Shown here: positions 1-12,218 of the stretch, one piece after another
Layout: every line of letters begins with the position of its first letter
Position numbering within the stretch: the stretch's first letter is position 1
Source of the DNA: Echinostoma caproni
Lineage: Eukaryota; Platyhelminthes; Trematoda; Plagiorchiida; Echinostomatidae
NCBI GenBank assembly: GCA_900618425.1
Contig: UZAN01039925.1
Coordinates: 14,866-78,865, forward strand
Length of the DNA stretch: 64,000 nucleotides
Direction: 5' to 3'
Made by a program: the position numbers and the translations under genes
Notes under the pieces: model-generated
What the model was told of the DNA's origin: nothing
Databases searched by the model: none
Seen by the model: the letters and a program-made list of their open reading frames with translations, nothing else

Positions 1-328
1 GAGGGAAATACTCCATCTACTCTGGACCCATGTCACCGCGAAGAATACATCGCACACAGATGATATCACCCCGTACTCGACGATAGGACTCCGGAAACAA
101 TCCAGTCGCATGCAATCGTTCGGTGTAGCAACACCCGCGTAACCCGGCAATCATCAACACCTAGTCGAAATGAAACACCGTGTCATGCTACGCGATGCGT
201 TCAGAATCCTCTACAACGCAAACAACATCAAGGTTCTGAAATACGCCGAGGCACTAGCCATTCAAAATGATCATCCCAAACTATGTAAACATCGTGAATG
301 GCTTATCACTCTGGCGCTACCTTGGTAA
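1..328 (+). mobile_element. Penelope-like element, 3' end (GIY-YIG C-terminal part)
   Basis: A frame open from 143 to the stop TAA at 326-328 contains the segments NHQHLVE, RDAFRILYNANN and KYAEALAIQ and ends in LALPW. This order (HLVE..H, a RILY-type strand, an AEALAI helix, P.LC and a final L.LPW) is the C-terminal end of the GIY-YIG endonuclease region in Penelope-like retroelements of flatworms. Seen directly: the open frame and motifs. From family knowledge: the assignment. An in-frame stop at 140-142 shows that this copy is decayed. The rest of the element would lie left of the window. Confidence 0.6.
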
Positions 329-2700
329 CAAATGTGTTTGGTGAGTAATTTTGACCGCAATCATTCTCCGCTTATGATTCTGTTATTTACTGACCATATA
401 TTAATGATCACAAACTGCAATTTGCACGTGTACAGATGGAGCGAAATGATCCAGGATACATTGTGCAAACCTGTTTTTTGGTTTCTGTATTCAAATTCCT
501 TACGGGAAAACTATGCTTCCAAGTAGAAATTTGATTGTAACGACTCTGCACAAGAAATTCGTTGGAAACTTTTGTTCCATCGTCTACAATTCAAATGGAT
601 CTCAAAGGAAACATCCGAGCACCCGGTCAATCACATAACTTTTTTTCAAACCAAGGTTTGTGTGCAATTTCCTCAAAAGGACTGGCTTTGTATTACAACA
701 ACCCATGTACGGAGTTCGGTAAACTTAATCAGGAAGATTTCTGTCAACTGATCGTAAAACGTTTGTGATTGCACGGCGCAACTGCGCAGCCAAATAGTGG
801 ATTGCCAATAATTTGGCCGAAAGAGAACACGTCAATCATTTCCCTCACACCTTTTTGACGGTGAACGGGAAAACAACGGGTTCCGGGTGGCTGGAATGTC
901 TCCGGAACACGTTTCAATAGTATTTCTATCGGAACGGAGTCGAACGTTTGACCAACTTAGTCGACCATTCACAATTTCAATTTAGAGATGCCAAGCCTTT
1001 ATTCACATAATATTATGCATTGTGCATTCTCCCGAATGAGGAGACACTACATTAAACTGCCTTGAATATTCTGCATCCCACTCACTCAAGTGATGTTTTG
1101 ATGTTCCGCTCTTACCAGGAATCAACTTGATTTCCAATGCTAGAGTTCATACGCGTTTATACAACACTGTAGGGTAGTCACCTATCTCTTACTGCTGTGC
1201 TGACTGAGTGTGTGTGTGTGCAATGCTTTCCCATTTGGTGGACACAAGTGAATTACTCCAGTTATTTTATGAGGTTCCCTTTGAACCACTCCGAATATGT
1301 TAGAATGCATACGTTTGTAATAGACAGGGTCTTTAATAAACAATTTGGCAGAGAACCATGTGCCCAGGAGCTTTCAATCCAAGCTATCCAAATCCCATGG
1401 GTTCACGAATCCCTGCCTACTCACCCCCCAGCGCAGATAAACATTATCGCTGTAGCATTAATCTGTCGGAACTGGCGCACATGATTTGCGTGGGAACTGA
1501 AAACCGTCAATCGGTGCAGAATTCGAATGCTTCCACCTCTAGGTTTTACCAGCACTTACATTTTGACGGCAAGATTATGAATTACTGAAAATATGTATTT
1601 TCCATCTTTCCAAAACCTGGGAATGTTGAATTTGAAGCTCCTTCTGTATACAGTCGATTACTCGTTTATAAGTTACGTGTTACTTGTTATGTATACTTCT
1701 GGCTCGTGACTAATGCACTCAGGTGCTGTAGAGAACCATAAACGTTGTGATCAATGGTGTGCATATCAACCAGAGTTTTAATCACTCTCACCGCAAGGTG
1801 TGCATAAAACGTATGACTACATTGTAGCCTAAAATACGAACGATTTCCCTATCCTGCACAGTTTAAAACTTTGTAAGACATTTACCTTTTTAAGATACTT
1901 CAACTGCAAAATGTCCGGTTTTGTTGTATGAGTGCCTGAATCAGGTTGGGTTAACCCAGTGCGTAAGGCCACATGCGTAATTTGAGATTATGACACAGAT
2001 ACGATGTTTTCTTTACACATTCATGTGATGAAAATAGTTATGCTCTGGAAAACAAAATCACTGGTTGAACCAAATCAACTTACATAACCGAAACTGCAGG
2101 GTGTTCGTGTTCTTTTCAACGAAGTTGCTGCGCACTTCGCTTTGGTATAATTCCAAGCACAAATCTCGTGGACGACTGTGACAGCGGAGTGAAAAAGGTG
2201 GGGGAAAACGTTATTTGAATTATTAAAAAATTAAAATTTAAAGTGTTTTTGGGAAGAAACACCCCAGTAATCATTAAAGGGGACAGGAAACAAGCGTTGA
2301 CCGACACAATTTTGGGCATTTATGAAATGTCTGTAGACAACATGACCGAATAAAAGAAATGGATATTAACTCTCTGTAGGCCAAAAGCATGCTCTGAATA
2401 TGCATGTAGCTAGTTTAAGCACATCGCTTTTCTCGTCTACCTGATTCCTGGGACACTTTATCGAGTCTTCCATATGCTACTTATTTTGAAGTATACACGT
2501 ATACATCAGTGAGCTTCACGGTTAGGCAACTGTGGACTTCAGGTCGCTCATCAGTGTCAAGGATTTGATATCAAACCGAGACAATTCACTTGATGAGCGT
2601 GAACGGCACACTGCCATCCGTATGTTCTCCCCGCGTAACCATCATGAATGAATTATTCCATATTTACTGCACCATTTCCGACTACTTGTTTTGTCTGCAG
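329..2700. other. No supported gene
   Basis: AT-rich non-coding sequence. Only short open frames without good splice sites or recognisable motifs are present. One short TG run lies at 1208-1220. Confidence 0.5.
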
Positions 2701-2775
2701 TGTTATTGAAGGAACTGTTCCTAAACCGTGGGTTGCATTTGCTTTCGAAGCTAATTCAACCAAAAATTACATGCT
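2701..2775 (+). CDS. Possible internal exon, unrecognised
   Basis: A strong acceptor (pyrimidine tract ending TTTTGTCTGCAG at 2700) is followed by one base and then an open frame beginning VIEGTVPKPWVAFAFEANST. It could end at a GTTTGT donor at about 2776, or run on to a stop at about 2811. A second frame is also open here for longer (to 2888), so the reading frame is uncertain. No family is recognised and no neighbouring exon was found. Confidence 0.2.
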
Positions 2776-2811
2776 GGTTTGTTTATTTATTGCTGAATGT
2801 CCAATGCAATA

Positions 2812-5520
2812 ACGGCGAAAACGATACTACGGAAAACTTCTGTCAGACATTTGGCACACAAACTAATTTGACATGTTCCCTTTTTTAAGTGTTTTTACTG
2901 TTCTACCTTTGGTTTTCTGTTTGTCGAACACTTATCTGACTACATGGAGGGGGTATAACATTATATTGCTGTTTCATCTTCGTTGGAGCACGTCGGCAGT
3001 GCATCTCTTCCGTTCTGTCCATTCTGGGATTCTGGACACACGATTCTCGTAGATAGGGAGGAAAACACTTAACCCGGCCTTACAAGATTCACGATTAACA
3101 CCTTCACTGAGGAGACCCGGATTGGATTTTTTAACTTTGCTCATTTTTATAGTACTTCGATATTTTCTAGGCTTCATGGATCAGTCTCACTGAGACAACT
3201 TGCCGTGTTGCTGTAACGGTTATTTGATCGAAGGCATTATTACTGTTGTGATAGCTGTGCTCAGTTTCAACACGGTTAATATATTTCGAAAGCATAATGA
3301 AAATAACCTTTACCGTATTCATAAATAACCATGAATACTTCTAGATAGTTTACAATGCTAGGTCGCTGGCGACGATATGGTATACAAACTAAGACGTTCG
3401 TGAATAGCATCATTCTCAAGTCATGTCCGATATCAATCCATCCACACTGTTTGAAAAAGAAAACAGCAATGTCCCGTTTGAATGGCATAGCATGTGCGGG
3501 GAATTAAACCACCGTACGTGTTGCATAAGAATCTAAAACCTATGCAAATCATGCTGTGCTCTTCGTGTAGACTGGAATTTGAGTAGTTTACCATCTGATT
3601 TTCCAAGGTGTCATTAGTGACGCATATATAAATTTAGTCGAAAATGAATTTTGTAGTTGCAGAAACATGGCGGTCAGATTAGTTCAAATGTTGGTTCCGT
3701 GGTTGATAAGTATGTGTCTTTTATCGATACAATGGGTAAAACTTCGAAAACCAAACAAACATTATTCGCGGTCTAGCGGAATGAACAATCACATAAACAG
3801 CATTGATTTTGTTGGCGCGATAATGGTTCATTTTATTGCCCAATCACGTCGAAATCAAATGAAAACGGGCAAATTTATCACATCAAGAGTCGTGTACATC
3901 ATTCCACTTGGTGCTTACATTTCGAATCAGTCGCCCAGCTAAAAGGGTGAATAGGTTTTGTGGCAGGCCTCGTTGGGGCTCGAACCATGTTTTGTTTTCT
4001 TCTGACTTTTTCGGTAATACGCATAGGACAGAAAAATAAAGTGATGACGGCTTTTGTTTTAACGGGTTTGATATTTTGTGAAACGGAGTGGGGCTAAACG
4101 GCGACCAGTATGGCACTGTATGAATTTCATTCCGATTGGATTGGCAAATGGAACATAACGGAATAATTCTCCACCGTTCGATTGCAAAACTTGCCCCGGT
4201 TATTTTGGACAATAACGTTAACTAGTCGGTAAAAATGGAATTCGTCGGTTTTCCGTTAATTGTTCGTCAAATTGCATATAAGAATACTCAGAATACTATA
4301 AGAACGACGTAATATATGCAAAGGTGAATCGTTTGAATTGCTAGGCATTATTCCTAATGTGTTCTTCAAAAGTAGACCACTAAAATTTAATTGCCAGTTT
4401 TCTAATAATTTTTGTATTATCCCGCACTGAGGGCGCGTATCTCATGGACGCCGTTAAGTAGTCAAATTTCCTCTGTCTATCAATAAGCAATAAACCAGTA
4501 GTCTGCAAGTGTCAATCAAATCGTTGAGAGCAGCACAAAAAACCTTCAATGTCGGAGAATTATGTAGAAATATGAAGGATAATAGAAATGTACTTTTGGA
4601 GAATGTTATCCTGTCCACACTGTTCGCACCAATTTATTTTATATCATTCAAATAACTAAGCAGATTTGTTATCACTGAATCTATTTTTTTCACGCTACCC
4701 GATAAGACAAAATTCAACATCACAATTATGCACTTTATCATGATTGAAGTCTCTGTCTCAAGTCACCACTAACTACAACGATTGGTGCACAGGAAGCATA
4801 ACATTTTCCGAATAAAAACAATTTTGAGTACATGCGTCGTGTTTCAGCATATGGCGCAGCATACGCCATGACCACAACTCGATATATGTCTGTATACATA
4901 TATACGTAGCTCCTGGTGGAACAAATTGACTACCAAAGTAAACAAATATAACGATTTTCCTACTGGCTCTCATCTGAACATCACACAATCAATGAAAATT
5001 TGCCTTGTTTTTTTCATTTAGCACAAAACAGTCTAACAAACCGCTGTTTACCGAATCCCACTGTGCTGGTCCATTGGAAAACGTGTACTAGACCGGGCAG
5101 ACGACTGTTCTTCAATGGTAAAAGATTTTCACCGACCAGTATTGTTTATTGGTAGTTATTGACTGTAATTTAGTGCTGATCACAGATTCCCATTTGGGGG
5201 AATTTATTGGGCTGTTTGGTTCAAGCGCCACTGCTTGAAGTACACAACCAGTGAAAACAAACCGTTATACATCTCTCCCGTTTAGTTCAACACGATGGCA
5301 CATGAATAGTAAAATTTCAATTCAGCTAAATATGCACATGGGACTGACTGTTCAATAAAATGTGCTCTACTGTTTTCGATTCTCATCCCACTGCTGTGTA
5401 CCGTTGTTCCTGTGAACGACGTTCCATTCCCCGACATTCCCTGAAGACATTAATTCAAATACAATGTATCAGAATTACTAAGCAGTGGGGACATTTGAGA
5501 TGACCAACAACAAGCACCGG
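2812..5520. other. No supported gene
   Basis: Mostly AT-rich sequence. A 91-residue plus-strand frame at 3667-3942 begins with a hydrophobic, signal-peptide-like segment (MAVRLVQMLVPWLISMCLL). It has no supporting splice structure, and the overlapping minus-strand frame at 3883-4212 is equally open, so neither is called. Confidence 0.4.
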
Positions 5521-5529
5521 TGACAGTTG

Positions 5530-5645
5530 GTTCGTTCATTTTGCGATTCATTAGTAATGCGCTTACTTTTTGTGTCAGGACTCGAACCGCAAACATTCGG
5601 GTCGGGACTTCAAACCCTTACCCCTGAGCTACAGGGTCGACGGCC
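5530..5645 (-). repeat. SINE family C, tRNA-like head
   Basis: The reverse strand carries a tRNA-like head: an A-box-like TAGCTCAGGGGTAAGGGTTT, a box-B-like GGTTCGAGTCC, then CCTGACACAAAAAGTAAGCGCA. The same order is seen at 33230 and 60675. The copy stops before the shared body segment, so it is truncated. Confidence 0.5.
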
Positions 5646-5734
5646 ATCACTTTACGCGAATGGTTTAAGCAATTAGGAATAATCCGTTCGACTGGCACTA
5701 GGCTCTGCTGATGGTTCCGGGTGTGTGGGTTTCA

Positions 5735-5860
5735 CTCCTTGGGAGATCGTTAATTCCCCACCAGTTGAATGCATGTATAAGCAATGGCACTATTTGTGAT
5801 GATCGACAAAGAGCACTGAACGGCTATTTTGCCCTGTATGTCGCTCGTCCTTAGTACCCG
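5735..5860 (-). repeat. SINE family C, body and tail fragment
   Basis: The reverse strand resembles 33330-33440: a GGACAG-like segment, an AACAATTCCAACGCATG-like stretch and a tail that reads GGGGAATTAACGATCTCCCA. It lies on the wrong side of the head at 5530-5645 to be the same copy, so it is a second, separate insertion. Confidence 0.4.
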
Positions 5861-6797
5861 ATGCCCGTGGAAAACCGAACGGATTAATTCAAAGTGAATA
5901 CTTCAATCAGAATTAATCTTCTGCAGTGTTGCGTTTCCGCCTAGGCAATGCCACCATTGAGCACTCAATGTGTTATAGTAGTAGTAAAAGTCATACTAGC
6001 GTGATGTTTGGCTCTGTTTTGGAGGGAGCCTGGAATCGATCAAAGGCGAACTGGGCAAATACGGGATCGAGGTTGTGTCAAAAACCAACTAAATAGGACT
6101 CGCTGTTACGAAGAATAGAAAGAATTAGTCCCGGACCTTGCATTCACTAACGTCAAATTGGTGTTCTTAATATTATACACAGAGTTGATCTTAACAATGA
6201 TTTACAAAGATCAGTTCGAAGAAGTATCTGACAGCATTAGCAAATTGTACATTTGCTGATAGCATATACGTTCGAGGCTTCAATGAATGAGTTCCTAAGA
6301 TGCTGACCAATGCGCATACATGAGAAGCGAGAACATCCGAAAAGCCGGTTATGTACTTCAAGGAGAGACCTCATCTAGTCATTTAAAAAGAACTTATCTA
6401 ATTGCAAGTTATTTAACGTGTATATTTATCACGAGCATGTACACCTATGATATTCATATACATATGCAGGGTTATTATGAAGAAAATACACTTCCTCGGT
6501 ACAAGTATGGAATAAACTGACAAAAGATTACCAGATATGCATACCTGACAGGCGTCACGAACCAGTCATTCACATACTACTTATCATGAAACGTGAATAC
6601 ATATTTATAAGGTTATTAAAACAATGAATATTTATGCTGTGTCTTCTACTACTAATATAAATGCATGAACATGACCAGATTTATCTATTTAAACGTATTG
6701 TTTTATCAGTGAGTTGAATTCATCCTGACACAAAACAGGAGCACGGAATTTAAAGGATAAACTATCGATTATTTGATTATTCGGTGCAAAAACTTAC
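5861..6797. other. No supported gene
   Basis: AT-rich sequence without open frames above background. The segment 6430-6620 resembles 26160-26320, reading GGTTATTATGA..AA.TACACTTCCT.GG.CAAGTAT and then GATTACCAGATA.GCAT.CCTGAC. It is probably another dispersed repeat. Confidence 0.4.
6400..6620 (+). repeat. Dispersed repeat, unclassified (copy 1)
   Basis: Shares with 26160-26320, in order and same strand: GTTATTATGA, ACACTTCCT, ACAAGTAT, AAGATTACCAGATA and the following CCTGAC and CAGTCATTCA.ATACT.CTTAT segments. No coding potential or tRNA-like boxes were seen, so the class is unknown. Confidence 0.5.
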
Positions 6798-7065
6798 CAC
6801 CCGTTCAACTGATTCACTGTTCTCACTATGAACCAGTCACGAATGGTCTCACTGATCTCGTGCACGCATTGCAGTGTGACATTTAGCCCGGCTGGGGGAG
6901 CGTCTGTCGAAGAGAACCGAATGTGTTTCCCGACTATTTGAACCAAATTTTTCGCTGCATCCCCGGTACTGATTCTTCGCCCGTCCGTGAGAACGTGAAG
7001 GTCAAATAACTCCCAGATACCTTTGTAATTTGAGCCAAACTGACATGAATCCCATTGTGGGATAT
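6798..7065 (-). CDS. Internal exon; possible alternative 3' exon of the 13-exon gene
   Basis: A 268-base exon with 88 full codons. The acceptor is GGGTATCAG and the donor is GGGTG followed by GTAAGT, a perfect consensus. The peptide includes QWDSCQFGSNYKGIWELF, GRRISTGDAAKNLVQIV and ISETIRDWFIVRTVNQLNGW; no family is recognised. It starts needing one base from the previous exon and ends with two left over. The exon at 17761-17868 leaves exactly one base, so splicing from there is frame-compatible and would replace the terminal exon at 17139-17260. It could equally belong to a separate downstream gene. No following exon was found at lower coordinates. Confidence 0.45.
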
Positions 7066-8260
7066 CTGATACCCGGCGTGGTCGGTAGTGCATGTGATGC
7101 AGAGAACAGAGTTGGCGATGGAGGTGGTGGTGATGGGGGCGCGAGGTGAATGGGTGGACAAACACAAGGTACAACAGAGCAAGAAGGGATTAGGCATGAG
7201 AGACCACAATACAATAAATCACGTACATTTTGATATGAAATACCAATAGAGCGTTTATGGATGAAAACATAAAGAAATGCCATTCTATAGAGCCTCTGAT
7301 GAGGAGAAAAATGAGACAATGAAATGATGTTAGACACGGTGAACTACCAAGAAAAGATTTGATTTGAAGGATGATAGGGCATACGACTGAATGTTCTCAT
7401 AGAGAACCATTTAATTCCATGCGTTCAGTCAATCCGGATTTAAACCAATCGATTACTCAACCAAACTGCCTAAGTATATAAACACGTGATCGACAGTGTA
7501 CACCGGACTCAATTTTACTCGACTGATATCATATATTGCCCTAGAATAGTAAATACAATCAGTTTTAGTCGTCTGGTAGCATTTATGCAGAGAACTGGTG
7601 TTTCTACTAATTTTCAATAAAAACTACTATGAGGCGTTTCAAATACCTGCCTAGAATTAAAAACTACATATTTAACAATTACTTTTCTGTCTAATTCTAG
7701 CTGTGCGCTTCAGTAAACCTTCACAGTAAACAAACCATTAGACAAATGTCAGGCTTAATGCACGGTATCTCGTTAGATTCACTAGTAACTACCAAAGATC
7801 CATCTAATGTTATATGTCTGGCGTCAACTTTATTTACAGTCGGATATGTTTTGGAGTAGACTAAGCGATATGACCATACACAACTGTCTATGTCCATCAT
7901 CAGTCGTCGCACCAACAAACCCCACCAACAACATGATAATCTCGAATACGATCAATGATTGGAATCACAACTAAGAGGTTTTGGGACAGCAACCCTAGTT
8001 GAGAAAATGGATGCAGTTTCACGAATTTCCCCAAAATCACTACTAGTTCATTCCGAACTATCGCTCACAGCTGAAACGATTTTTAACAGTTGGCTGAATC
8101 AAAACGGAATAAATGTTTGACGATTGGCAATTTCATAAACACAGCTACGATGTACGAACAGTAGAGTTTTATCCACCAAGTTATATTGGTTATATGGGAG
8201 AAATGGAGAATGTGATTTATACATGTGGTAAATTTTCTCTTGCGGGGAGCATAAAAAACG
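7066..8260. other. No supported gene
   Basis: Non-coding sequence. Open frames at 7002-7337 and 6934-7209 are other-frame shadows of the exon at 6798-7065 and its upstream CAC/TCC-rich flank. Confidence 0.4.
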
Positions 8261-8264
8261 TGAA

Positions 8265-8415
8265 CTGAAAAGCTGGGAAGGACTGGACAGCGGTTTGGAT
8301 CCGACTAGATCTCATCAGTAGTAAGCAAATCTATCGACCCAACAGGGGATCGAGCCCGGGACCTCAAATGGCAGAACGCAAGCACAGTACGTACTCGGCC
8401 ATCCACCTCTGAGAA
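8265..8415 (-). repeat. SINE family B
   Basis: The reverse strand reads GGATGGCCGAGTACGTACT (A-box-like), then GGTCCCGGGCTCGATCCCC (box-B-like), GTTGGGTCGATAGATT, ACTGATGAGATCTA, and ends CGCTGTCCAGTCCTTCCCAG. The same order of segments is present on the plus strand at 52840-52975. The head is tRNA-related, closest in layout to tRNA-Ser or tRNA-Leu. I infer an RNA polymerase III-transcribed SINE. Confidence 0.6.
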
Positions 8416-8419
8416 CTGT

Positions 8420-10650
8420 TTTACAAACGGAAAAAGTGCAACGCACCCACTAGAATGGGGAAAAAAGAATGTTTATGAAGAAATGGGAAATGTGGAGTTA
8501 TGTGCCTGTGCTTGTGCAGTTGTATTTTGATGAACATTGGTTGGTTATCCGATCTGATGTCACTGTTTACCATGTGGGAAATACAGTTTTTAAAAAGATA
8601 TTTATCGAATACTTTGCAAGTGATAAGAGGTCACATCGAACAAACTGCTTTGTGCCTTAAATGGGGGAACGAGTTTCATTGGTCTCCACAAAAACAAATC
8701 GCCGGTAATCAATTTTAGACTGCTTGTTTATTTGCAGCAGACATTGCTCATAATGAGGTTTGGTAAAGCATGCACTACGTATTGTTTTTTAATGTTTATG
8801 ATAAAAGGTAAGATTAAAGGTAAATTATTATTATTATTATTATTCTGAGGCGGTTGCTAACATTCCGTGAAACATGACTGAGCGAAATCATTGGGTTATG
8901 ACTCGCAGTCCTACAAATAAAACTCAGAATAATAATGCATAGGTTTCACGTGATAAAAATGCCTATGACAATTAGCAAACTTTCTGTGTGCTCTTCAGCC
9001 TTTCTCCTAGCCAGACGTTGTGAGACCTAAATGTGCAGTGTATTCTCAATTCGATTTGAATGTGTTTCTAATGCCAATAAACCAACATTATATTACATTT
9101 GGGGTCAACTCTAAAGCTAATATTGGTTTTGTGATATTTTGCCAATATGCTTCACGGAAGAGATATCGCCCGTTTTCAAATGGCACTCACTCCTAGAGTG
9201 CGTCATGGTGGGAGGCTGTCGAGAAGTCAACGTGCAATTCAGATGCTGTTGGATTCCGGTAACCATATCAACAAAGTGAACGCGCTTTGGGTCAAAGCAA
9301 GAAGCGTTACTCGACAAACGGTAGACTGATAGCCGTTGTTGGAATGAGATCGAATTTTTCAGTCTCTCGGATGTGTGTGTGTGCGCGCGACAGTTCACCT
9401 TTTTACCCTGGTCGCTTTGATGTCATTCATGGTGTTTCCATCTCCCCTGGTTCTGCGGCACCATTCTGAANTATTTTTAATTTAATTTGAATAAATACCT
9501 AAATGTCTTTCCTCAGACTCACTATCTCTTAAGTCTACCAAAAGTATCAGACTGATATCAATTAGAACTATTGATTTGCTTTTTCAATTCCTAAGTCAAT
9601 CAGCGACATATTCTGACGTCCAATTAAAATTATCCAACAAGGAATTTCCGATACAACGTTTCATCCCTGCTACCTTTGCACATATGAGATACACTTTAAA
9701 AACCGATCAGGGATCTGCAATTGAACTGATTGTGGATAAAATCAATTCTCTATCCACCCGCACTCCGAAAGTGTTCTCGTACCCTTTGTGAAGAATGTGT
9801 GCACTTTGTCCACATCCACCTATATGGCAGTTCTTTGAGTAAAAAGCTTTCACTAGCAAAACACTCTTCTCATCGTCAGACATCGGACAGTGTTGTTTAG
9901 TGATACTGTTGTGATTGCTAAACTTTATCGGAGTTCATCTTTTGTGCGAAAACAAATCGTGTACAGTGACTGTTACAAGCAATAAAAAGTTCCCCGATTT
10001 GCTGGTTCGTGAAATGCCATCATTTTACCCAAATTGTCTTAGCGAAACACCAATCCACTGAAAGACGGGTACCTACATCTTTTCTCATCAAGCTTTAGCC
10101 AAAACCCACAATCATTTAGCCTCGATCTACATTCGTTTAGCCAAAACCAACCGTGCTTGAGTCTCGAAGCACAATCATTAGTCCTGACGTTATAAGCGAG
10201 TCTCGGAGGTCAACAAGGAATGAAATATTTCATTTTTTACAAATGTTGATGTTGATAAACGAAAATTTGAGGCGATCTTCCTAATGGTATCAAATGCAGC
10301 AACACATATTTTTATTGGAGAAGGTTTAAGCGGCGTGCCCGATTCATTAACCCGCTTGGCTTCATTGATTTTAGTCAACCAGTTTCAATGTGCTTCACAC
10401 AAAATGAACTCCGTTCTTAAGATATACGGCTATATTAAAAGACCGGGGCTGATAAACACTTTTCATTAAACACACACCCTGATCTGTGACACTGTGTGCG
10501 ATCGCATAATTTGTGCGCTCCCAGTTTCAGTGGATTTTCTCCACCTTAGCTCATCGTACATCGACGAGTTTACGCTCGTTCGACTCAGTTCTGTGAGATT
10601 AACCTAACGATATCTCTCTCTCGGAGATAAACCATACCATACATTCCGCC
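8420..10650. other. No supported gene
   Basis: Contains a TTA microsatellite at 8824-8844 and a TG/CG run near 9370-9390. Several short overlapping frames (9117-9469) on both strands carry no recognisable motif or convincing splice sites. One ambiguous base at 9471. Confidence 0.4.
8824..8844. repeat. TTA microsatellite
   Basis: About seven tandem TTA units. Confidence 0.85.
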
Positions 10651-11252
10651 GTGCTTTTCCATGATTTGTAACAAATATTTTGCCAATACTCACAAATGCG
10701 AAGTTGTTCATTTTCTTTCGAAGTGTCAATATTGTGATATCATTGTGAAGGAAATATTATGCTCCATCCAACAAATCCGAATTGAGCTATCTACGCCCAA
10801 TTTTAAGTGTGCTGCATACATATTTGTGCAATTCAGTTTTTGTACCATTTGCACCATCACTCACACGTGCGTCTATCCCACAACGACCAGTTCACTCGAT
10901 CGATATTAGCAAGCTAACTTGTGTCATTGCTCTACGCGTCAGTGAGGATTATCACCACATACGTGTGATCGGTCAGGACGTGCACTTTTCATTGCACTTG
11001 ACCTCTGTCAGCTGCAGCCAACCTCACCGTGCACAGTCAATCCGAAATGGGTCGTCAAAGTATGTCAACTATCGCCGCCCCATGGGTCACAACAGGACCA
11101 GGAGCATGCGGTGAATTGAAGTGCGGAAAAGAAATCAAGATCGAAGTATCCCATGCGCAAACTGTATACGATCCTTTCATCCCTCGTGAGCTAAACTTGC
11201 AACAAAACGGGCAAAACTATTAGTCTCGCAGACAGACTAGTTCTGATTCTGT

Positions 11253-11606
11253 GTGGAATACTCCAAGCTGCCCATTGTAAAATACAAAACAGATATCACA
11301 CGTAGATTTGAGGTATGTGTCCGAATGGGTGTAGACGCCAACCCGGTGGGCCTCACACCTCTCTGGCGCCAACCGACATCACCACATATCGGAGAACTCA
11401 GGTTACCTCGTGTGACGCTGGCCAGTGAAGAAGACGTTGAGAATGTTCTTCTTTCTAGTTTTCTCATTGCAGATCGGTCCAGCAATACCAGTATTTTACC
11501 GGACAGACCTTGGACTGAGCGTGTATACCGACGGAACAATCCTGACAGTGCACGCGATGCAGACAACTCTTATACACGGAGTGCCACAGCTCCCAGAAGC
11601 CGATGA
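11253..11606 (+). pseudogene. CR1-like ORF1 fragment
   Basis: A 117-codon frame contains RLPRVTLASEEDVENVLLSS followed shortly by ILPDRPWTERVYRRNN. This matches the layout of the RNA-binding, RRM-like ORF1 segment of CR1 elements: strand, SEED..VL.SS helix, then a DR.-ER..R end. It sits directly upstream of endonuclease and reverse transcriptase remains, which supports the call. A start and a full-length ORF1 are not visible, so I treat it as a broken fragment. The antisense frame at 11237-11566 is a shadow. Confidence 0.55.
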
Positions 11607-11807
11607 ATTCAACTGTCGAAAAAATGATTTTTACGAATGGCGATCCTTTTAATAATTGTTAGACTGTCGTAACGTCTCTACCACGGCCATTAAACGCCTT
11701 CCACATCCTCCAAACTATCGTGGAGATGGCCCGCAAATAATGAAGGTAACTCTTGGGACAGCAGAAATAGTAAACACAGTTCTCCAGTCGTTCTCCACGT
11801 TCTGATA

Positions 11808-12152
11808 ATGGGTGACTTCAACTGTCCAAAGTTGAACAACGTGACTACATCAGGTACGCCATTTGAACGACAGTTGAAGCAGTTCGTCCAGTCACATCCG
11901 TTGTACAATCATGTGATAGAACCCCACAGGTTTGGAACCAACCACATTTCGTCAACTTTGAATATAGTATTGACAAATGAAGAATTGATGATAGAATCAA
12001 CTGCAATCGCAACTCCGTTGGGGAGCAGTGATCACGCTGTATTATTATTGGAATACGTTTGTTGTGTATCAGTATTAACAGATTCTTCGGATCGCTTTCA
12101 CAACACAACGGACTATGAAGGACTAAACAACCTGGCTCATGGAACCCAGTGA
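11808..12152 (+). pseudogene. CR1-like endonuclease, C-terminal fragment
   Basis: The frame begins MGDFNCPKLN and later has GTNHISSTLNIVLTN and PLGSSDHAVLLLEY. GDFN, the central D-like strand and SSDH are the late catalytic motifs of the apurinic-like endonuclease that nicks target DNA for LINE integration. The early motifs, including the catalytic glutamate, are absent, and the frame is closed by a stop before the reverse transcriptase. This piece cannot be active. Confidence 0.7.
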
Positions 12153-12218
12153 ATCTTCCATGATTTAGGCTACAATCCCCTGGATGCTTGGAGAAAATTT
12201 ACCAACAGCATCACAAAA

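Noticed and set aside
3667..3942. Plus-strand 91-residue frame with a signal-like start
   Set aside because: No composition or splice support, and the opposite strand is equally open. An early GTATGT could be a donor, but no partner exon was found.
11237..11566. Minus-strand 109-residue frame
   Set aside because: It is antisense to the CR1 ORF1 fragment, which has recognisable motifs on the plus strand.
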